Source: Humulus lupulus (Eukaryota > Streptophyta > Magnoliopsida > Rosales > Cannabaceae). Taken from it: a stretch of DNA of 64,000 bases. Within the stretch, counting starts at the first letter, position 1. Each line of letters begins with the position of its first letter. Location of the stretch: contig NC_084798.1 in NCBI RefSeq assembly GCF_963169125.1, positions 102,751,970-102,815,969 of the forward strand. Direction: 5' to 3'. The position numbers and the translations under genes were made by a program. The notes under the pieces were generated by a model, which was not told the DNA's origin, did no database searches, and worked only from the letters and a program-made list of their open reading frames with translations. Below are positions 41,340 through 52,738 of this stretch, piece by piece.

Positions 41340-43766
41340 CTACTTTGGCAGGCGCTGCTCCGGGACGAACTCTACTCCATTATGCGCCTTAAGTTCATTC
41401 ACGTACCTCGTCTGGGCACCCCTGCTCGTGCCAGCCATATGCAGACCTCCAGAGATGGTGGATATCTCCCCTCCTATCATGGGAGGAGGGACGTTCTGAT
41501 CTACCCGAGACCTGGGCTGATTGGTCGGGACTTCTGGAGCAGGTCGACTTGCTGGAACCCTGTTCCGCGCGTACTGGGCCAAGGGGCCAGCTTGGATGAG
41601 AGTCTCGATCTCATCTTTCAAATGCCTACAATCATCAGTATTGTGGCCAACATCGTTGTGAAAACGGCAATACTTGGAGGTGTCTCTCTTCCCCTTTTGG
41701 TGCTTCAACGGCTCCGGCCTCTTCCAAGGGAGGCGAGTAGAGTTAGCCAGGAAAATATTCTCCCTAGACTGGGTGAGCTCTGTATAAGTCGCGTAGATGG
41801 GCTTGAACTTGTCTACGGACTTATTCTTCTTTGGGCCGTGCTAGCTGTTTTTGCCATTCCCCTTTCTTTTGCCTCCACCGAGCTGGTTGTTCTATGTGAC
41901 GTTTTGGGTCGCTGCCACAACCTCCGTCCCTACTCCAGCAGGCTGATCAGGGACCTGGCTAGTTCCTGCAGCTGAGGCTTCGGCTTCCTCCAAGTTGATC
42001 CATTCCTGGGCCCTGTTGAGGAATTCGTTAACCGAGATAACTCCCTTTCTTTGTATATCTTTCCAGAGTTCCCCTCCGACGAGGATTCCAATTCTCATGG
42101 CCATGAGCTTGGAGCTATCATCCGCGTCTCTAGCCCGAGCAGTGACGTTCACAAATCTGCTCAGGTAGGCCTTCAGAGTTTCACTGGGCTGCTACCTCAC
42201 GTTAGCCAGAGAGTCGGCCTGGACACGGGCAGCCTAAAAGGCTCGGAATGCCCTTTTGAAGTCAGCCGAGAAAGTTTTCCAGGAGCTGATTGACTGTCTT
42301 TTGCCTTGCTTGAACCACTGCCTGGCTGGTCCAGTCAGTGTGGAAGGAAAGATTAAACACCTCAGCTCAGGGCCAATGTTGTGGGCCATCATCAGGTGTT
42401 GAACATCCCCAAATGATTCGACGGATCTCCGTCTCCATTGAATTTAGACAAGTGCGGCATACGGAAACCAGGTGGGTAAGTCATTGCTGCTATGCTGGGG
42501 GCGAAAAGCTCCATCTCGTCCCCTGAATCATATTCATCTTTTTCTTTCTCCGACAGGAGCTTCCTCATCAGCTCCTCCATCTGGGCCAGGCGCTCGAGGG
42601 TTTGGTCCTGATTTCCTTGGTTATTCCGGGGCTGTTCAACAACTCCGGATCCATTGTACATATTTGGTGGCTTATTGCCCCTCTTATCTTGAGATAGGTT
42701 ATTTGGGGCATTCCCTCCGTTACGTACTTCGGACAGGGCTCCCCCTGAGCGAGCATGGCTGTTTCCTCCTGCTGGCTCCCCTCTATGAGAGTTAAGGCGA
42801 TCCCGCAGGTCGCCCCCTGGGTGGCTTGTGGACTTTGTGCCGAGCTCAAACGCTGACGCAAGTCTCCGCCCGAAAGGTCACTCCGGCGACTGCCGGTCCA
42901 ATAGCTCCTGCTAGAGAGGCTCAGAGCTCGCCTTTGGTGGTGAGGATCTGGGCTTTCTCTCGGCGCCCCGCTACGTCGGGAAGGTCCGGCTAATGGCGGG
43001 TTTCTCCTGCTACTTCCATAGGCTGGAATATCTTGGACGGGTCGAGAAAGAGATGGATATCTTATTGGAGACGGAGGATGCCTGGCCGGAGAGGCGATCC
43101 TAGTTCCGTCAGGACGGATCAAATTAGGTGGGGGCCTTTCGGTCCTGCCAACCTGCGGGTCCCGCGCCTGGCGGACTGGACGAGGCGCAGGATGGGTGTT
43201 GGGGACGGGCCGACATGCGAGCCCTCCCCGGACCTCCTTCTGGAATTTCCTCGAGCTCTCCTGGGCGCGCTCGAGGCTGGTTGGGAGCTAGGAGTCGAAG
43301 TCCTGACCGAACGGCTGTACTGCTGTTGTTCGGCTCTAGGCATTTCTCTGAAGTTTGCCTCTCGACGGTGCGACGAGGGAGTGGAGTTGGCTGTCGGAAG
43401 TCTTTCCGAGAGGCTATGCCTGGACCGGTTACCCCGGCGAGACTTAGGAGCCTCGCCTTGCCTCTCTCCGACGTTAACGTCGGTTGTGAAAGGGGGTAGT
43501 CGGGCCAGCACATCCTTGATCTGCTGATTAGCTATTGCTAGCTGGCTCCTCAGCTCAGCATTCTCCATTTCCACCGCAGTGTAATAACATGGGTTTGGAT
43601 TAGGTGGCCGGGGCGCCGAACTTCCAGTGTCATCTTGGCCCGCTGGCTGTTTTCCTGGCCGCCGTTGGACTTCGGGAATTTGTTCGTCGGGGACGGCGGC
43701 ATGATGAGCCTCCTGCCCATCATGTTGTTCCGTCTCGTTACCGTGTCTGGATTGAGTAGTCACCAT
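41340..43766 (-). pseudogene. gag: Element D gag, frameshifted
   Basis: The first ATG is at 43766, about 50 bp after the primer site. The N-terminal part (43766-43119, then 43122-42568) is basic, serine/arginine/proline-rich and probably disordered. The capsid is in 42661-42392 and onward (PPGFRMPHLSKFNGDGDPSN) and in 42152-41892. The zinc knuckle C-x2-H-x4-H-x4-C (YCRFHNDVGHNTDDC) and LKDEIETLIQAG are in 41708-41340. Several frame changes and stops break it. Confidence 0.82.
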
Positions 43767-43800
43767 AGTTGGATGTTTGCGGCGGCACTAATCTGACTTG

Positions 43801-43819
43801 CTCTCAATGAAAGCACCAA
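43801..43819 (-). promoter_or_regulatory. Primer binding site of element D
   Basis: On the - strand TTGGTGCTTTCATTGAGAG follows the LTR by two bases. The same string follows the LTR of element F. Confidence 0.7.
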
Positions 43820-43821
43820 AC

Positions 43822-44576
43822 TATTGACGCAGTTCTTCGGCAACAGGTAATTAAGAAAAGAAGAGAAAGGGATTAGTGCTTAGGTTGAACCGAAATAGAT
43901 AAATGATCATAGAAATGAAATGGTGACTCAAAATACATTTTTTGAGTGGTTCAAAGGTTAAAATCATTCTACTCCACTAGTCAGTATTATTGCTATATAC
44001 TGGATATTTGATTACAGGGTATTTCTTACAATATAGAATCCAGCCCCTTATAACTCCCAGGGTCTCCATATTTATAGGAGAAGGCACCTGGGAGTTGGTA
44101 AGAAGGTCATCCCGTGACCTTCTTACCTATCATGTCAACTCTGTGACATTCATGATTAGTTCCTAAACCTGAGACATAAGTGTGGTCAAATCAATAGGTA
44201 AGGGGATAATGGGCCGCACGGCCCAAACCAGTCGTGGGTGTCTGAATACGCACGTTCCTGCTGCGTGTCCGAGAAGTCAGAGGTATTTCAGACACGTGAT
44301 GTCTGATATATGCACGTTTACCTTGCGTGATTGACTTTATAAAAGGTCACAGCCTTCAACTCCAGCTCGTACCACGAGCTGGATGCTTCCCTCGACCTGT
44401 GGTCTTCAGAGCCCAGGCTCAGTCCTTAAGCAATCTTGGCGAATCCTTAGGTTACCTCGAGCTAAGGAGGTAGGACCTTACGATGGCAGCTCCGGTCTTG
44501 GGGATGTTCATGTGGTATTCGTGATTAGGCCGTATCTCAGCTCGCTAATCAGCCCGTGGGAGAATCAGGGCGTACA
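43822..44576 (-). mobile_element. 5' LTR of element D (755 bp)
   Basis: It matches 25391-26145 over its whole length. TATAAATA lies at 44076-44069 (- strand). Its inner end reads TATTGACG on the + strand where the other copy has TGTTGACG, so the terminal CA is mutated to TA in element orientation. Confidence 0.94.
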
Positions 44577-44581
44577 ACGTA
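44577..44581. repeat. Target site duplication of element D, right copy (ACGTA)
   Basis: It matches 25386-25390. Element C sequence resumes here. Confidence 0.93.
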
Positions 44582-44719
44582 CATGGAAAAATAGGGTACT
44601 CAAGTACTCTGCATGCGCAATCCCTGGGTGACGCGTGCCCATACTCGAGTATAGTAGGTGACACGCTTTTCGAAAGTATAAGTTCAAAAGTTTACTTCTC
44701 ATAGGATTCGAACCAACAC

Positions 44720-44735
44720 TTTTGAGGGGGCAAAA
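44720..44735 (+). promoter_or_regulatory. Polypurine tract of element C
   Basis: TTTTGAGGGGGCAAAA directly precedes the TG of the LTR. Confidence 0.78.
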
Positions 44736-45580
44736 TGTTGCACCCAAATTTCAAGAATAGAAATTATGGTCTCGAAAGAAAGGCTTGTAAAATGTAAGCT
44801 CGAAATAAGCAAGTATGCCACGACATCAGCATATGCGCGAACTAAGTTTGACAATTTCTCTTGATATCAAGGTTATGACGATAGGATTGGTGAGCTCAAA
44901 GCTACACGCGATCTCGAAGGTGTTTCGAGGTTACAAGTTAAGCTCGAAGCCACAACTGATCAACTGCAAGGGTTCAACACTTGTATAAATTTCCTGATTT
45001 GTTCTTATTGGCAATTGAGCACCAGTCAGGAAGGTTCGAGCCTGGGCATTGCAAGCTCTAAGGGGATGATCTCGATAAAGTTATTGGCTAAGGACGAGGT
45101 TAACCAGAATGACGAGCTCATGATGTTGGCCGATCTCGAAGGCATGTAAATTATGCGTTCGAGGTCGGTAATCAAGTTTGAACACGATTATTGTTTGAAA
45201 ATCCCTATATTTTGGGGATTTGTTGTAATCTGATAATAAATCTCGAATATCATGGGATATTACGTAATTAATGCATTTATTTTTTTTATTTTAAATTTGA
45301 ATTGTAACTTCTCGAAATAAGAGGGAAGATATTTTGTAAACCAGTCCATAAATAGACTACAGAATTTCATTTGTAAACGGAGACAATTTGGTACTGAGAA
45401 CACTCTGCAGAATTGCTTTCAAAAAGCTTTGAGAGAGTTCCACCACTCAATAATATTGACTCGTAGACTAGGCAGATTTTAACTGCTGAACCACGTAAAA
45501 TCTCATGTGTTTTTTATTAGTTTTCTTAAGTCAGTGTTTAGTGCTCTTCTTATCTAAGTTGACGAAAAACGACGTCAACA
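44736..45580 (+). mobile_element. 3' LTR of element C (845 bp)
   Basis: It starts TGTTGCACCC and ends GACGTCAACA. A CATAAATAG at about 45348 is a TATA-like box. Near the end ATTGACTCGTAGACTAGG and TGAACCACGTAAAA correspond to the motif in LTR A. The following ATTAT is the presumed target duplication; its partner lies outside the window. Confidence 0.85.
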
Positions 45581-46563
45581 ATTATCATTTAGTACCCTGT
45601 AATTGTAAAATCAATAAAAAAAAAATGGTACCCTAGACACAAATTTAGTCAACATTGTTTTTATAATACCCAAATTACTCTCAATTATAAATGATTAAAT
45701 CATTAAAATATTTTAACAAAAATAAAAACATAACTTGATAATTAAATAAAAATAAAACAACTTAAAACATAATTAAATAACTGTATTTATAATTAAAACA
45801 TCAGTCGTTCTATTTTATCCATTCTTCTTCAAAGCCTCGAACCCAGAAAAATAGAGCAAACATTTTCGTGAAATCTTACCCTAAATTTGAATCCTCTCTC
45901 TCGTTGTTCTTCACAGCTCAAACCAAACAAAATTTACTTCATAATCTTCATCAAAGTTCAATCACGTTTTTACCCATTTCTTTCTCCATTGAATTTCTTT
46001 CAGTTGAACAAATACAAATATTTTTGTTGTTCATATTCTCAAACAATAAATGAAAATCATATACAGAATTAAAATCAACAAATCAAAATGCATAATATCT
46101 ATATTCAAATTTTAAATACAAAATCATACCTGAAATATCAAACTTAAAAGTACCCGAAATATCCATGGCTAAACTTGTACCGAGCTTCACCTTGTGAACT
46201 CATTAGGTTTTAAATGGTGTTCTTGATTTTTTATATGGCTTGAAGCAATTTTTTTTTCTGTATTTTGTACTATTTTTTACCGATTTTACAATTATAGGGA
46301 ACCTGAAGATAATTGTTCGTAATAAATTGTACTCGGTCAAAACATAGGTACTAAGTACACATTTCCATTTAAAGGAAATAAATTAATTCGGGCTAAGCAA
46401 AGACAAATTTATCATTAAAAAAAATATGGATCAAATTCAAGCGGAAGGTACTTTTTGACTGATTTTACAATTACAGGGTACCGGATGACAATTATTGGTA
46501 ATAGAAGTTACCAAAGTTGTACTTGGCCAAAACATAGGGTACCAAATGCACATATTCCCTATG
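45581..46563. mobile_element. Remains of a DNA transposon with inverted repeats, cut by element C
   Basis: A 22-bp segment at 45592-45613 (GTACCCTGTAATTGTAAAAT...) is perfectly inverted at 46460-46481. An imperfect copy lies at 46281-46302. Downstream of both right copies, sequence of the type GGCCAAAACATAGGGTACC recurs. This looks like long terminal inverted repeats of a non-autonomous DNA element, perhaps Mutator-like. Element C landed in the left repeat, whose outer part is outside the window. No transposase was seen; small ORFs inside (45868-46053) carry no recognisable domain. Confidence 0.5.
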
Positions 46564-48285
46564 GTTAATACATTTCAAATCTGGGTAGCTAATTAATGAG
46601 ATGAAATAACAAAATATATGTGATTTCTCTAATTTGATGCAATCAACTATCGTTCAATGATCCTTGTGACTGTCGTCCAATAATCCTCACGAGCTGGTGT
46701 ATCGATAACAATTAATGGCTCCTTGTAAAAAACCATTCCCATATATAGAACCACTGCCCAAGCTATAACTCGAGCTGCCCCAGTTGGTTTTACCTGAGCA
46801 TTGTCTCTGTTAGAGTCGAGCAGTCTGCTGATACAAGTAATATTATTTGTTCTCAAGTTGTCTAATCATTTGGCCAATCCATGTGGCTTATTGAAGAAGC
46901 TAGCACAAAGGTCGAATGATGGTGGATGATTCGAAAATGGTGAAGATTTACAAAGGTCGAACGATGGGGATCTTGGAGTTGATGTTTTTGGAGAATCGAA
47001 ACTAACTCATTTGAAACAAAACAATAAAATTGCTTCTAGTAATAGAGTAAACTCTAATTTCTTTTAGATTTTTTGTTTTAGTTTAGACTATAGCTATAGT
47101 TTAATGAGTTGGCCTGTTTTTTTTTTTCATTCTGTTTTATGGAGAGAAAATAGAAAGGGATAGAATTAGATGAAGTTGAATGAGAGGATATAAATAACAA
47201 TAAAGAGGGTGATTATGATGATGATGATAGGATTATATGATATAACAATTCATCAGAATATCCTTCAAGTAAGAATAAGATGAAGTTGAATTCGGAGTCT
47301 AACCAGTGCCATCCACTAGTCAAGTTTATTCTAGGATTCTTGTTCTAGCCTCTAGGAACTAAACTTCTGTCTTTATTTCAGAGTTTTACATAACATTTTA
47401 TGCTATGTTTGAGTTTGATAAATATTAAATATGTTATGTAATTGTGATTTGACTGAGATTTTATTCTTAGTTTCAAACATTTACTTATGCAATATGTGTT
47501 ATTACTTCAAAGTATTCATTCATGATATTTTTAGGTATTTTAGAAATACTTTTTTAATTATATATTTTAGACTATTTTAGGCTTAAGCCTCATTGGAAGA
47601 CTAGACACACCGCAATGCTTTTTTTTTTAAAAAAAACATTAGACCGAACTTTATAAACATTGTTTGTTATTTATTTGTGGAAATTATATAATTTATAGTT
47701 TTTTTCAAACGTTTACAAAAATATGGAAGTCTTTATAATTTCTTATTTTATGGCTTTTGTTTTTTGCCTAAAATTTTATGTTAATGGATTTTGTTTTCTC
47801 ATCTTTTTGAATAAATTAGTGTTTATGTCATACTTTTGTTCTTAATTAAGTTTTTTTTTAAATTAGGAGACTAGTTTTGTAATTTTTTATTTTTTTCTTT
47901 ATTTGTTTTTTTATATAATTTTTTTTAGAATCACTTTTTTTTTCACTCTTTGTACGGTACGTATTATTATTATATAATATAATTGTTTTATTTTATATTT
48001 TCATTTTTTAATTTTTTAGCCACACTATATTAACAATTTAGTTTTTTTACTGTACATATTCTTTTTTTCAATTTTTTTAAAATCATTTTTTTTCACTCTT
48101 CTTTCTTCTTTTTTCTTAACAGTATGTATTTTTTTTAAAAAAAATAGTTTATGTAGTTTTTATTAGAATAATTTTTTTCACTTTTTTGTATTGTACTTTT
48201 TTTTCAGTTTGGGTTATGTATTTTTTTTTTATCTTTTTCTTTTCTCCTTTTATTTTTTTTATTCTTTCATATTTTCTTTATCCTT
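46564..48285. other. AT-rich intergenic DNA
   Basis: No gene is recognised. A small - strand frame (46856-46647, 70 codons, with VVLYMGMVFYKEPLIVIDTP) is not identified and may be chance or a captured fragment. The stretch 47600-48280 is dominated by T-rich runs. Confidence 0.5.
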
Positions 48286-48510
48286 TTGGGAGTAGAAACA
48301 ATTGAGTTGGGAGAGGTTGTTGGATGCATCAATGAGTTAGTTGGAGCTTCTAGTAGTGTAGATATAGTTTTAGCTCTTGATAATAATGTGAAGATAAAAT
48401 TATATGGGTTTTACAAGATTTATACTCAAGGGCCTAACTTGGATCACGGACTAACAGTGTTGAAATTTTTTGCAAGAGCAAAATGGTTAAAATTAACATT
48501 AATCTTATGA
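48286..48510 (+). pseudogene. Acyl-CoA-binding protein (ACBP3-like) gene fragment
   Basis: The frame reads GVETIELGEVVGCINELV, then VKIKLYGFYKIYTQGP and ARAKW. This follows the acyl-CoA-binding domain, whose consensus has a LYGLYK..T.GP block and a second helix with (A/G)RAKW. The acidic lead-in GVE-T-EL resembles plant ACBP3-type proteins, which bind long-chain acyl-CoA esters. Only the middle of the domain is present. There is no ATG start, the frame ends eight residues after AKW, and the rest of the gene is not nearby. It is a truncated, probably captured or decayed copy. Confidence 0.6.
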
Positions 48511-51500
48511 AACATGAATGTACACTTTAAAAAAATACACATATTGATCGAAAGATTATACAGATGTCTCTCAATGGTAAATTAATTTATTCATTATGTA
48601 ATGAATTCTTTTGAATGTTGAGCTGTATTTTGTATTTTATTAGCATATGTACAATTGTAAAACGTCCTATAATACTATCTTTGCAAACGATAACTACTTA
48701 GTAATTATTTAGAAAAATACCACAATTATGAAAAAGTTCAGTTGGGCCTTATCAAATCATGCAATATGAATCTATTTCTTAAAATAAAAACATAATGTCT
48801 TTCATGCAATTTAAAATAAAAATGTTAAAGTCACATTGATGTTATGATTAAACTGGATAACTCATAAAAATGTTCTTAGGCATTGCTAGATCGTTTTCCG
48901 TTCATCAAAATCCCACAACATACATACTCAGGTCAAAGAATGCCCCACATCACCATGCGTGCTAATGAGAAACCATATTGCCTACATGAATGGGGGAAAA
49001 TAAGGGGGTGATCTAAAGGCCCAGTGAGGAAGTACAAACAACAACACAATACACATAAATACAATACAAAACTATTCTTGCCGTACATAAACTTAAAGTA
49101 GCATATCATAGACATATCATAATCTCATACACTTTATCTGAAAATTCATCATAACAAATAAAGCAAACAATTCTATGAGGTAATCAGTAAAGCATAAACC
49201 TGTAAATCATCATTTGTGAGGTATTTAGGAGCTCCAGTTAAAGAATAAATAACATCAACACGTCCCCCCTGTGATTTGCATCATACCGTAGTAACTCATT
49301 TATTGTGTCGCGTTCAGCATGCTAACAACACTCTGTTTTTCATAGGGTCATGCATCACATACATACATAACAATTTATCCCACAACTGATATCTCATACA
49401 ATTCAACATAATAGCATAAGAATTCTAGCTAACTTCCTTATCTCAAGTCCAAGTAATTTAAAGATCATGATACTTCACAAAGAGCCTAAAATAACAATCA
49501 AACAATTGTCTCAATATCAAGTAAAACTAAGCATATCATACAAGCATACTCCACATGTGCATGGGTCATGCACACATGGCACAAGTTGTACACAACTTTC
49601 ACATAAATTCATAAAAGAATAATATCAATTCTACTAAGTAATTATCAATGGTTACGAGACAAGAACCATATATTTGAATAATTAGCGTATATTTGAACAT
49701 AAAAATAAAGTTTCATGTAACATGCATACGTTGGAGGGTTTTTAAAACTAGCTTTGAAGTTGGTAAAATTCACTCTTTCATTTTCTAGTTAATTTCATAA
49801 AAATTCAGCAAGCATAATTAATTTACCAACTTGATTAGTGCTATCTTATTTCTTTAAATCATTCGATTGTCATTCATAATTTTATTGCAAGGAGTTTAAT
49901 TTACTAAAATAATCATTTTGTTTAATTGTACAAAATAATAATCTTATGTATAGTTACTTATAAAATAATTAATTTGGCATAATTAATTAATTTTATAAAA
50001 GTACTATTTTAACTTGGCAAAATAACATAAATAATACCTATACAACGTGACATATTTAATTTCTTAAAAATAATATTTCTAGATTAAAAAATTGATATTA
50101 ATTTATAATAATCTAAAATTGGTACAAGGATTAATATTACTCACATTTTTATAAACCAATTTATGGACATCTTTTAAAAAAAATCTGGACAAACCTTATT
50201 AGGGAAAATATTATATTTATGCATGAAATTTATCTTTTACTTGTCTTAATTGTAAAATATGAATTTTAAGACATAGTTTGTTTTCTTTCTTAATTTATTT
50301 ACAAATTGCCATAATTTATAAAATAAAATCAGCAAGACATAATCATTCAAAAATATACTCATCATCATTTTTAGCACCTTTTCAACCAATCACTTCAACA
50401 TGTTTCTATACTTGAACAAATTCAAGAGCACATTTTAAACATGTAAGACTGACACAAATCACAACAAGCATAAATCACACCGCATGTTCATGGTCAAATT
50501 CTATACAACATAATAACATAAAATATCACAATTAACAACATACTCATAACTCAAAGTTTAAGAATAAAATCAAGAAACCAAAAACACAACTCACAACCTT
50601 TTTAGGATACCCTAGGCCGAACCATGTGTACATGTTTCTAACATCAAATTTTTCATTTTTATTACCATTGACATGCAATTAAACAACTAACTCATTTTAG
50701 GAACATAAACTCAAAGTCTTACACCTTGGCCGAGACACCTAATAGCATGCTTTTAGTATGAAATTTGCATTTTAATTATCAAGGCATCAAGATTTATTGA
50801 AACAACAATAACCCAATATTAATCTTTCAAAACAATACAAATCAAAACTCTAAGCCATTTTCATGTAACCCTTACGTGCTCATATTATAACAATACTTCC
50901 ACAACTCTTTCATGCTCAAAATAAAATAAAGAAACCGTAAGCCTAAAGCATGCCATAGCCGAATATACATAGAATCATATAGCAAAGTTTAACATTCAAA
51001 CTCATCATGTTTTTATATAAAAATATAACCATTCATTCAATCCATAGACATGACTATCCAAATTCAACATAAATATCACAACCCTAAAGCATGTATTCAA
51101 CATAACCACTATATAAAATAATTCTAGAACTCCTACACATGCCTTGGTCGATACCACCATCAAGATCAACATATTACCATATATCACAATCATGTCTTCA
51201 TAACACAACATCAACATCCAAGATTACAAACAAATAATTTAACAAAACAAGAAAATAATAATGCTAGAGATTCCATTACCTCATTTGATCAAAGACTAAA
51301 AAAAAACTATAGCCACCCTCTTGGACACACCTAAGGCTTTCGAAACCCACAACAAAGAAAAGAAAAAAAATATTCTTAACATCAATAAGATGATGGAAAA
51401 GCTTAGAGGATTCACACCACTTAAGATCAAGAACACAAACTAGATTTTGAAATCCACTTTTCTCTTATCTTCCTTCTTCTTTCTCTCCTCTCCTGCAAGC

Positions 51501-51665
51501 TCTCACGCACTCTCTTTCTCTCTCTACTGCAGACGGCCAGCTCCAAAATGGGGGTCTCAAGTCCCAAACTTTTCCTTATAAAACCCTAAAGACCCATCAC
51601 AAGGAAAATGGGAAAAGAAAAGGTAATTCCTAGAATTTAATTACCCAATCTTTTGCCTTAATAGT
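48511..51665. other. AT-rich region, possible old LTR remnant on the - strand
   Basis: No coding motif was seen. On the - strand a TATA-like CTTATAAGG (about 51577) is followed by a pyrimidine/purine-biased leader (GAGAGAGAAAGAGAGTGCG...). A long AT-rich stretch then runs to about 48900. This could be the downstream part of a large LTR in reverse orientation, but no TG...CA boundaries or second copy could be found. Element F is inserted at its right edge. Confidence 0.25.
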
Positions 51666-52682
51666 TGTTATCCAAAAATTTCATTCGATGACATGGCAAT
51701 AGGATGGGACAAGTGGCAATGCATGGTCAGTAAATGACACATTAATAATCAATAAATGTGTTGACTAAAGAAGTGGAAAGGTTTGAAATTAATCTTTGGA
51801 GTTGTGATATTACTGGTCACGAAATTGATTTATCTGGTCAGGAAGTAATTTGACCGACCGGGTAAGGTTTCTGTCCGACCAGTAATGTTCTTGACTGACC
51901 AGTAAAAAATTATGTCTGATCAGTCACTTCAGAAAATAGTGTTATCCGACCAGTAAAGTGTTTTGGCCGACCAGTCACTTTAGGAATCAGGTTTGTCCAG
52001 CCAGTCAGCTTATGAAGATGTTTTGTCTGACCAGTAAAGAATTATGTCCGACCAGTCATCTCAGAAATGGGTTTCATCTGAACAGCTATGTCAGATTGAG
52101 GAGTGTAGCCGACTGGATGTGTCAGAATCTCAATATCAACTTCAACCTGAATCACTCGTAACTACCGCGCAAATCTCTCAGATATCCCGAAGTAATAGCT
52201 ATATTGTTGTAATTTGGATTTATTCATTATTTTATTAATTAAAGTTGGTTGAACAACCAAGGACCCCATCAAAACGTGATATTTTTCATGTACGATCCAT
52301 GAGCCTATAAATAAAGAGCTCATGGCATCATTTTAAGGGTCTGATCTTTTTGGGAGGGCTGGGGAAAAATCTCTAATTTTGAGACTTTGGGACTGTTACT
52401 TGGGGCATTCTTGGGCCATTTTCTAAGAGAGCTTAGAGATAAAATTATTGTATTCTTTAGAGAGGGAAACTCTGTATTTTTCTACTTACACTTTAGAAAC
52501 TCAGTTGGCTCAGGTCCATCTGATCTTAAGTGTAGGCCACATATATCACAACTCCAAGTGGATTAGGCTATTACCAACAAATTGGAGCTGAACCACTATA
52601 AAATTATTGGTATCGTATTTTCTATTCAAGGCTTACTGTAGTTTTGACGTCTATTCGTCGTTGGCCAAAATCGTGGTCAACA
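51666..52682 (+). mobile_element. 5' LTR of element F (about 1017 bp)
   Basis: It starts TGTTATCCAAAA and ends CGTGGTCAACA. TATAAATAA lies at 52306-52314. The GTGG (52558-52561) and CCAC (52593-52596) pair is near the end. The segment 51820-52090 repeats a CCGACCAGT-like word about a dozen times. Confidence 0.88.
51820..52090 (+). repeat. Dispersed CCGACCAGT words in LTR F
   Basis: About a dozen copies of (C/T)(C/T)GACCAGT or its complement occur at 15-30-bp spacing, between diverged spacers. They look like a decayed minisatellite or a cluster of binding sites. Confidence 0.6.
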
Positions 52683-52685
52683 TCT

Positions 52686-52704
52686 TTGGTGCTTTCATTG
52701 AGAG
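52686..52704 (+). promoter_or_regulatory. Primer binding site of element F
   Basis: TTGGTGCTTTCATTGAGAG lies 3 bp after the LTR, identical to the site of D. Confidence 0.7.
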
Positions 52705-52738
52705 CCTGAATAGAAGAAATACACTGCCCTACCAATAT

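Larger units (their letters stand above)
25391..44576 (-). mobile_element. Element D: complete Tat-type retrotransposon, split by element E
   Basis: Two 755-bp LTRs, a primer site, gag, PR, RT, two RNase H domains, integrase, tandem repeats, an antisense spliced gene and a polypurine tract are all present. Perfect ACGTA duplications flank it. By eye the LTRs differ at about 20 positions, mostly C/T or G/A. Removing the 6.9-kb element E gives roughly 12.3 kb. Gag has frameshifts and pol a premature TAG, so it is a recent but disabled copy. Confidence 0.95.
18382..45580 (+). mobile_element. Element C: oldest Tat-type retrotransposon, split by B and D
   Basis: Visible parts are 18382-25390 (end of the native RNase H, second RNase H, integrase, 3' region and antisense gene) and 44577-45580 (end of the 3' region, polypurine tract, 3' LTR). 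Element B interrupts the pol frame at 18382 and D interrupts at the duplicated ACGTA. Many nonsense codons and frameshifts show it is the most decayed of the cluster. The 5' half is left of the window. Confidence 0.88.

Noticed and set aside
45868..46072. Two overlapping ORFs of about 61 codons inside the DNA-transposon remnant
   Set aside because: They overlap in different frames, are T-rich and hydrophobic by composition, and show no domain.
46647..46856. 70-codon - strand ORF with KEPLIVIDTPAREDYW
   Set aside because: The composition looks protein-like but I cannot assign it to a family, and there is no supporting context. It is mentioned only within the intergenic entry.
48900..51665. 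A complete LTR in reverse orientation
   Set aside because: A TATA-like box and leader-like sequence are present, but no TG...CA ends, primer site or second copy could be found, so it is kept only as a low-confidence remark.
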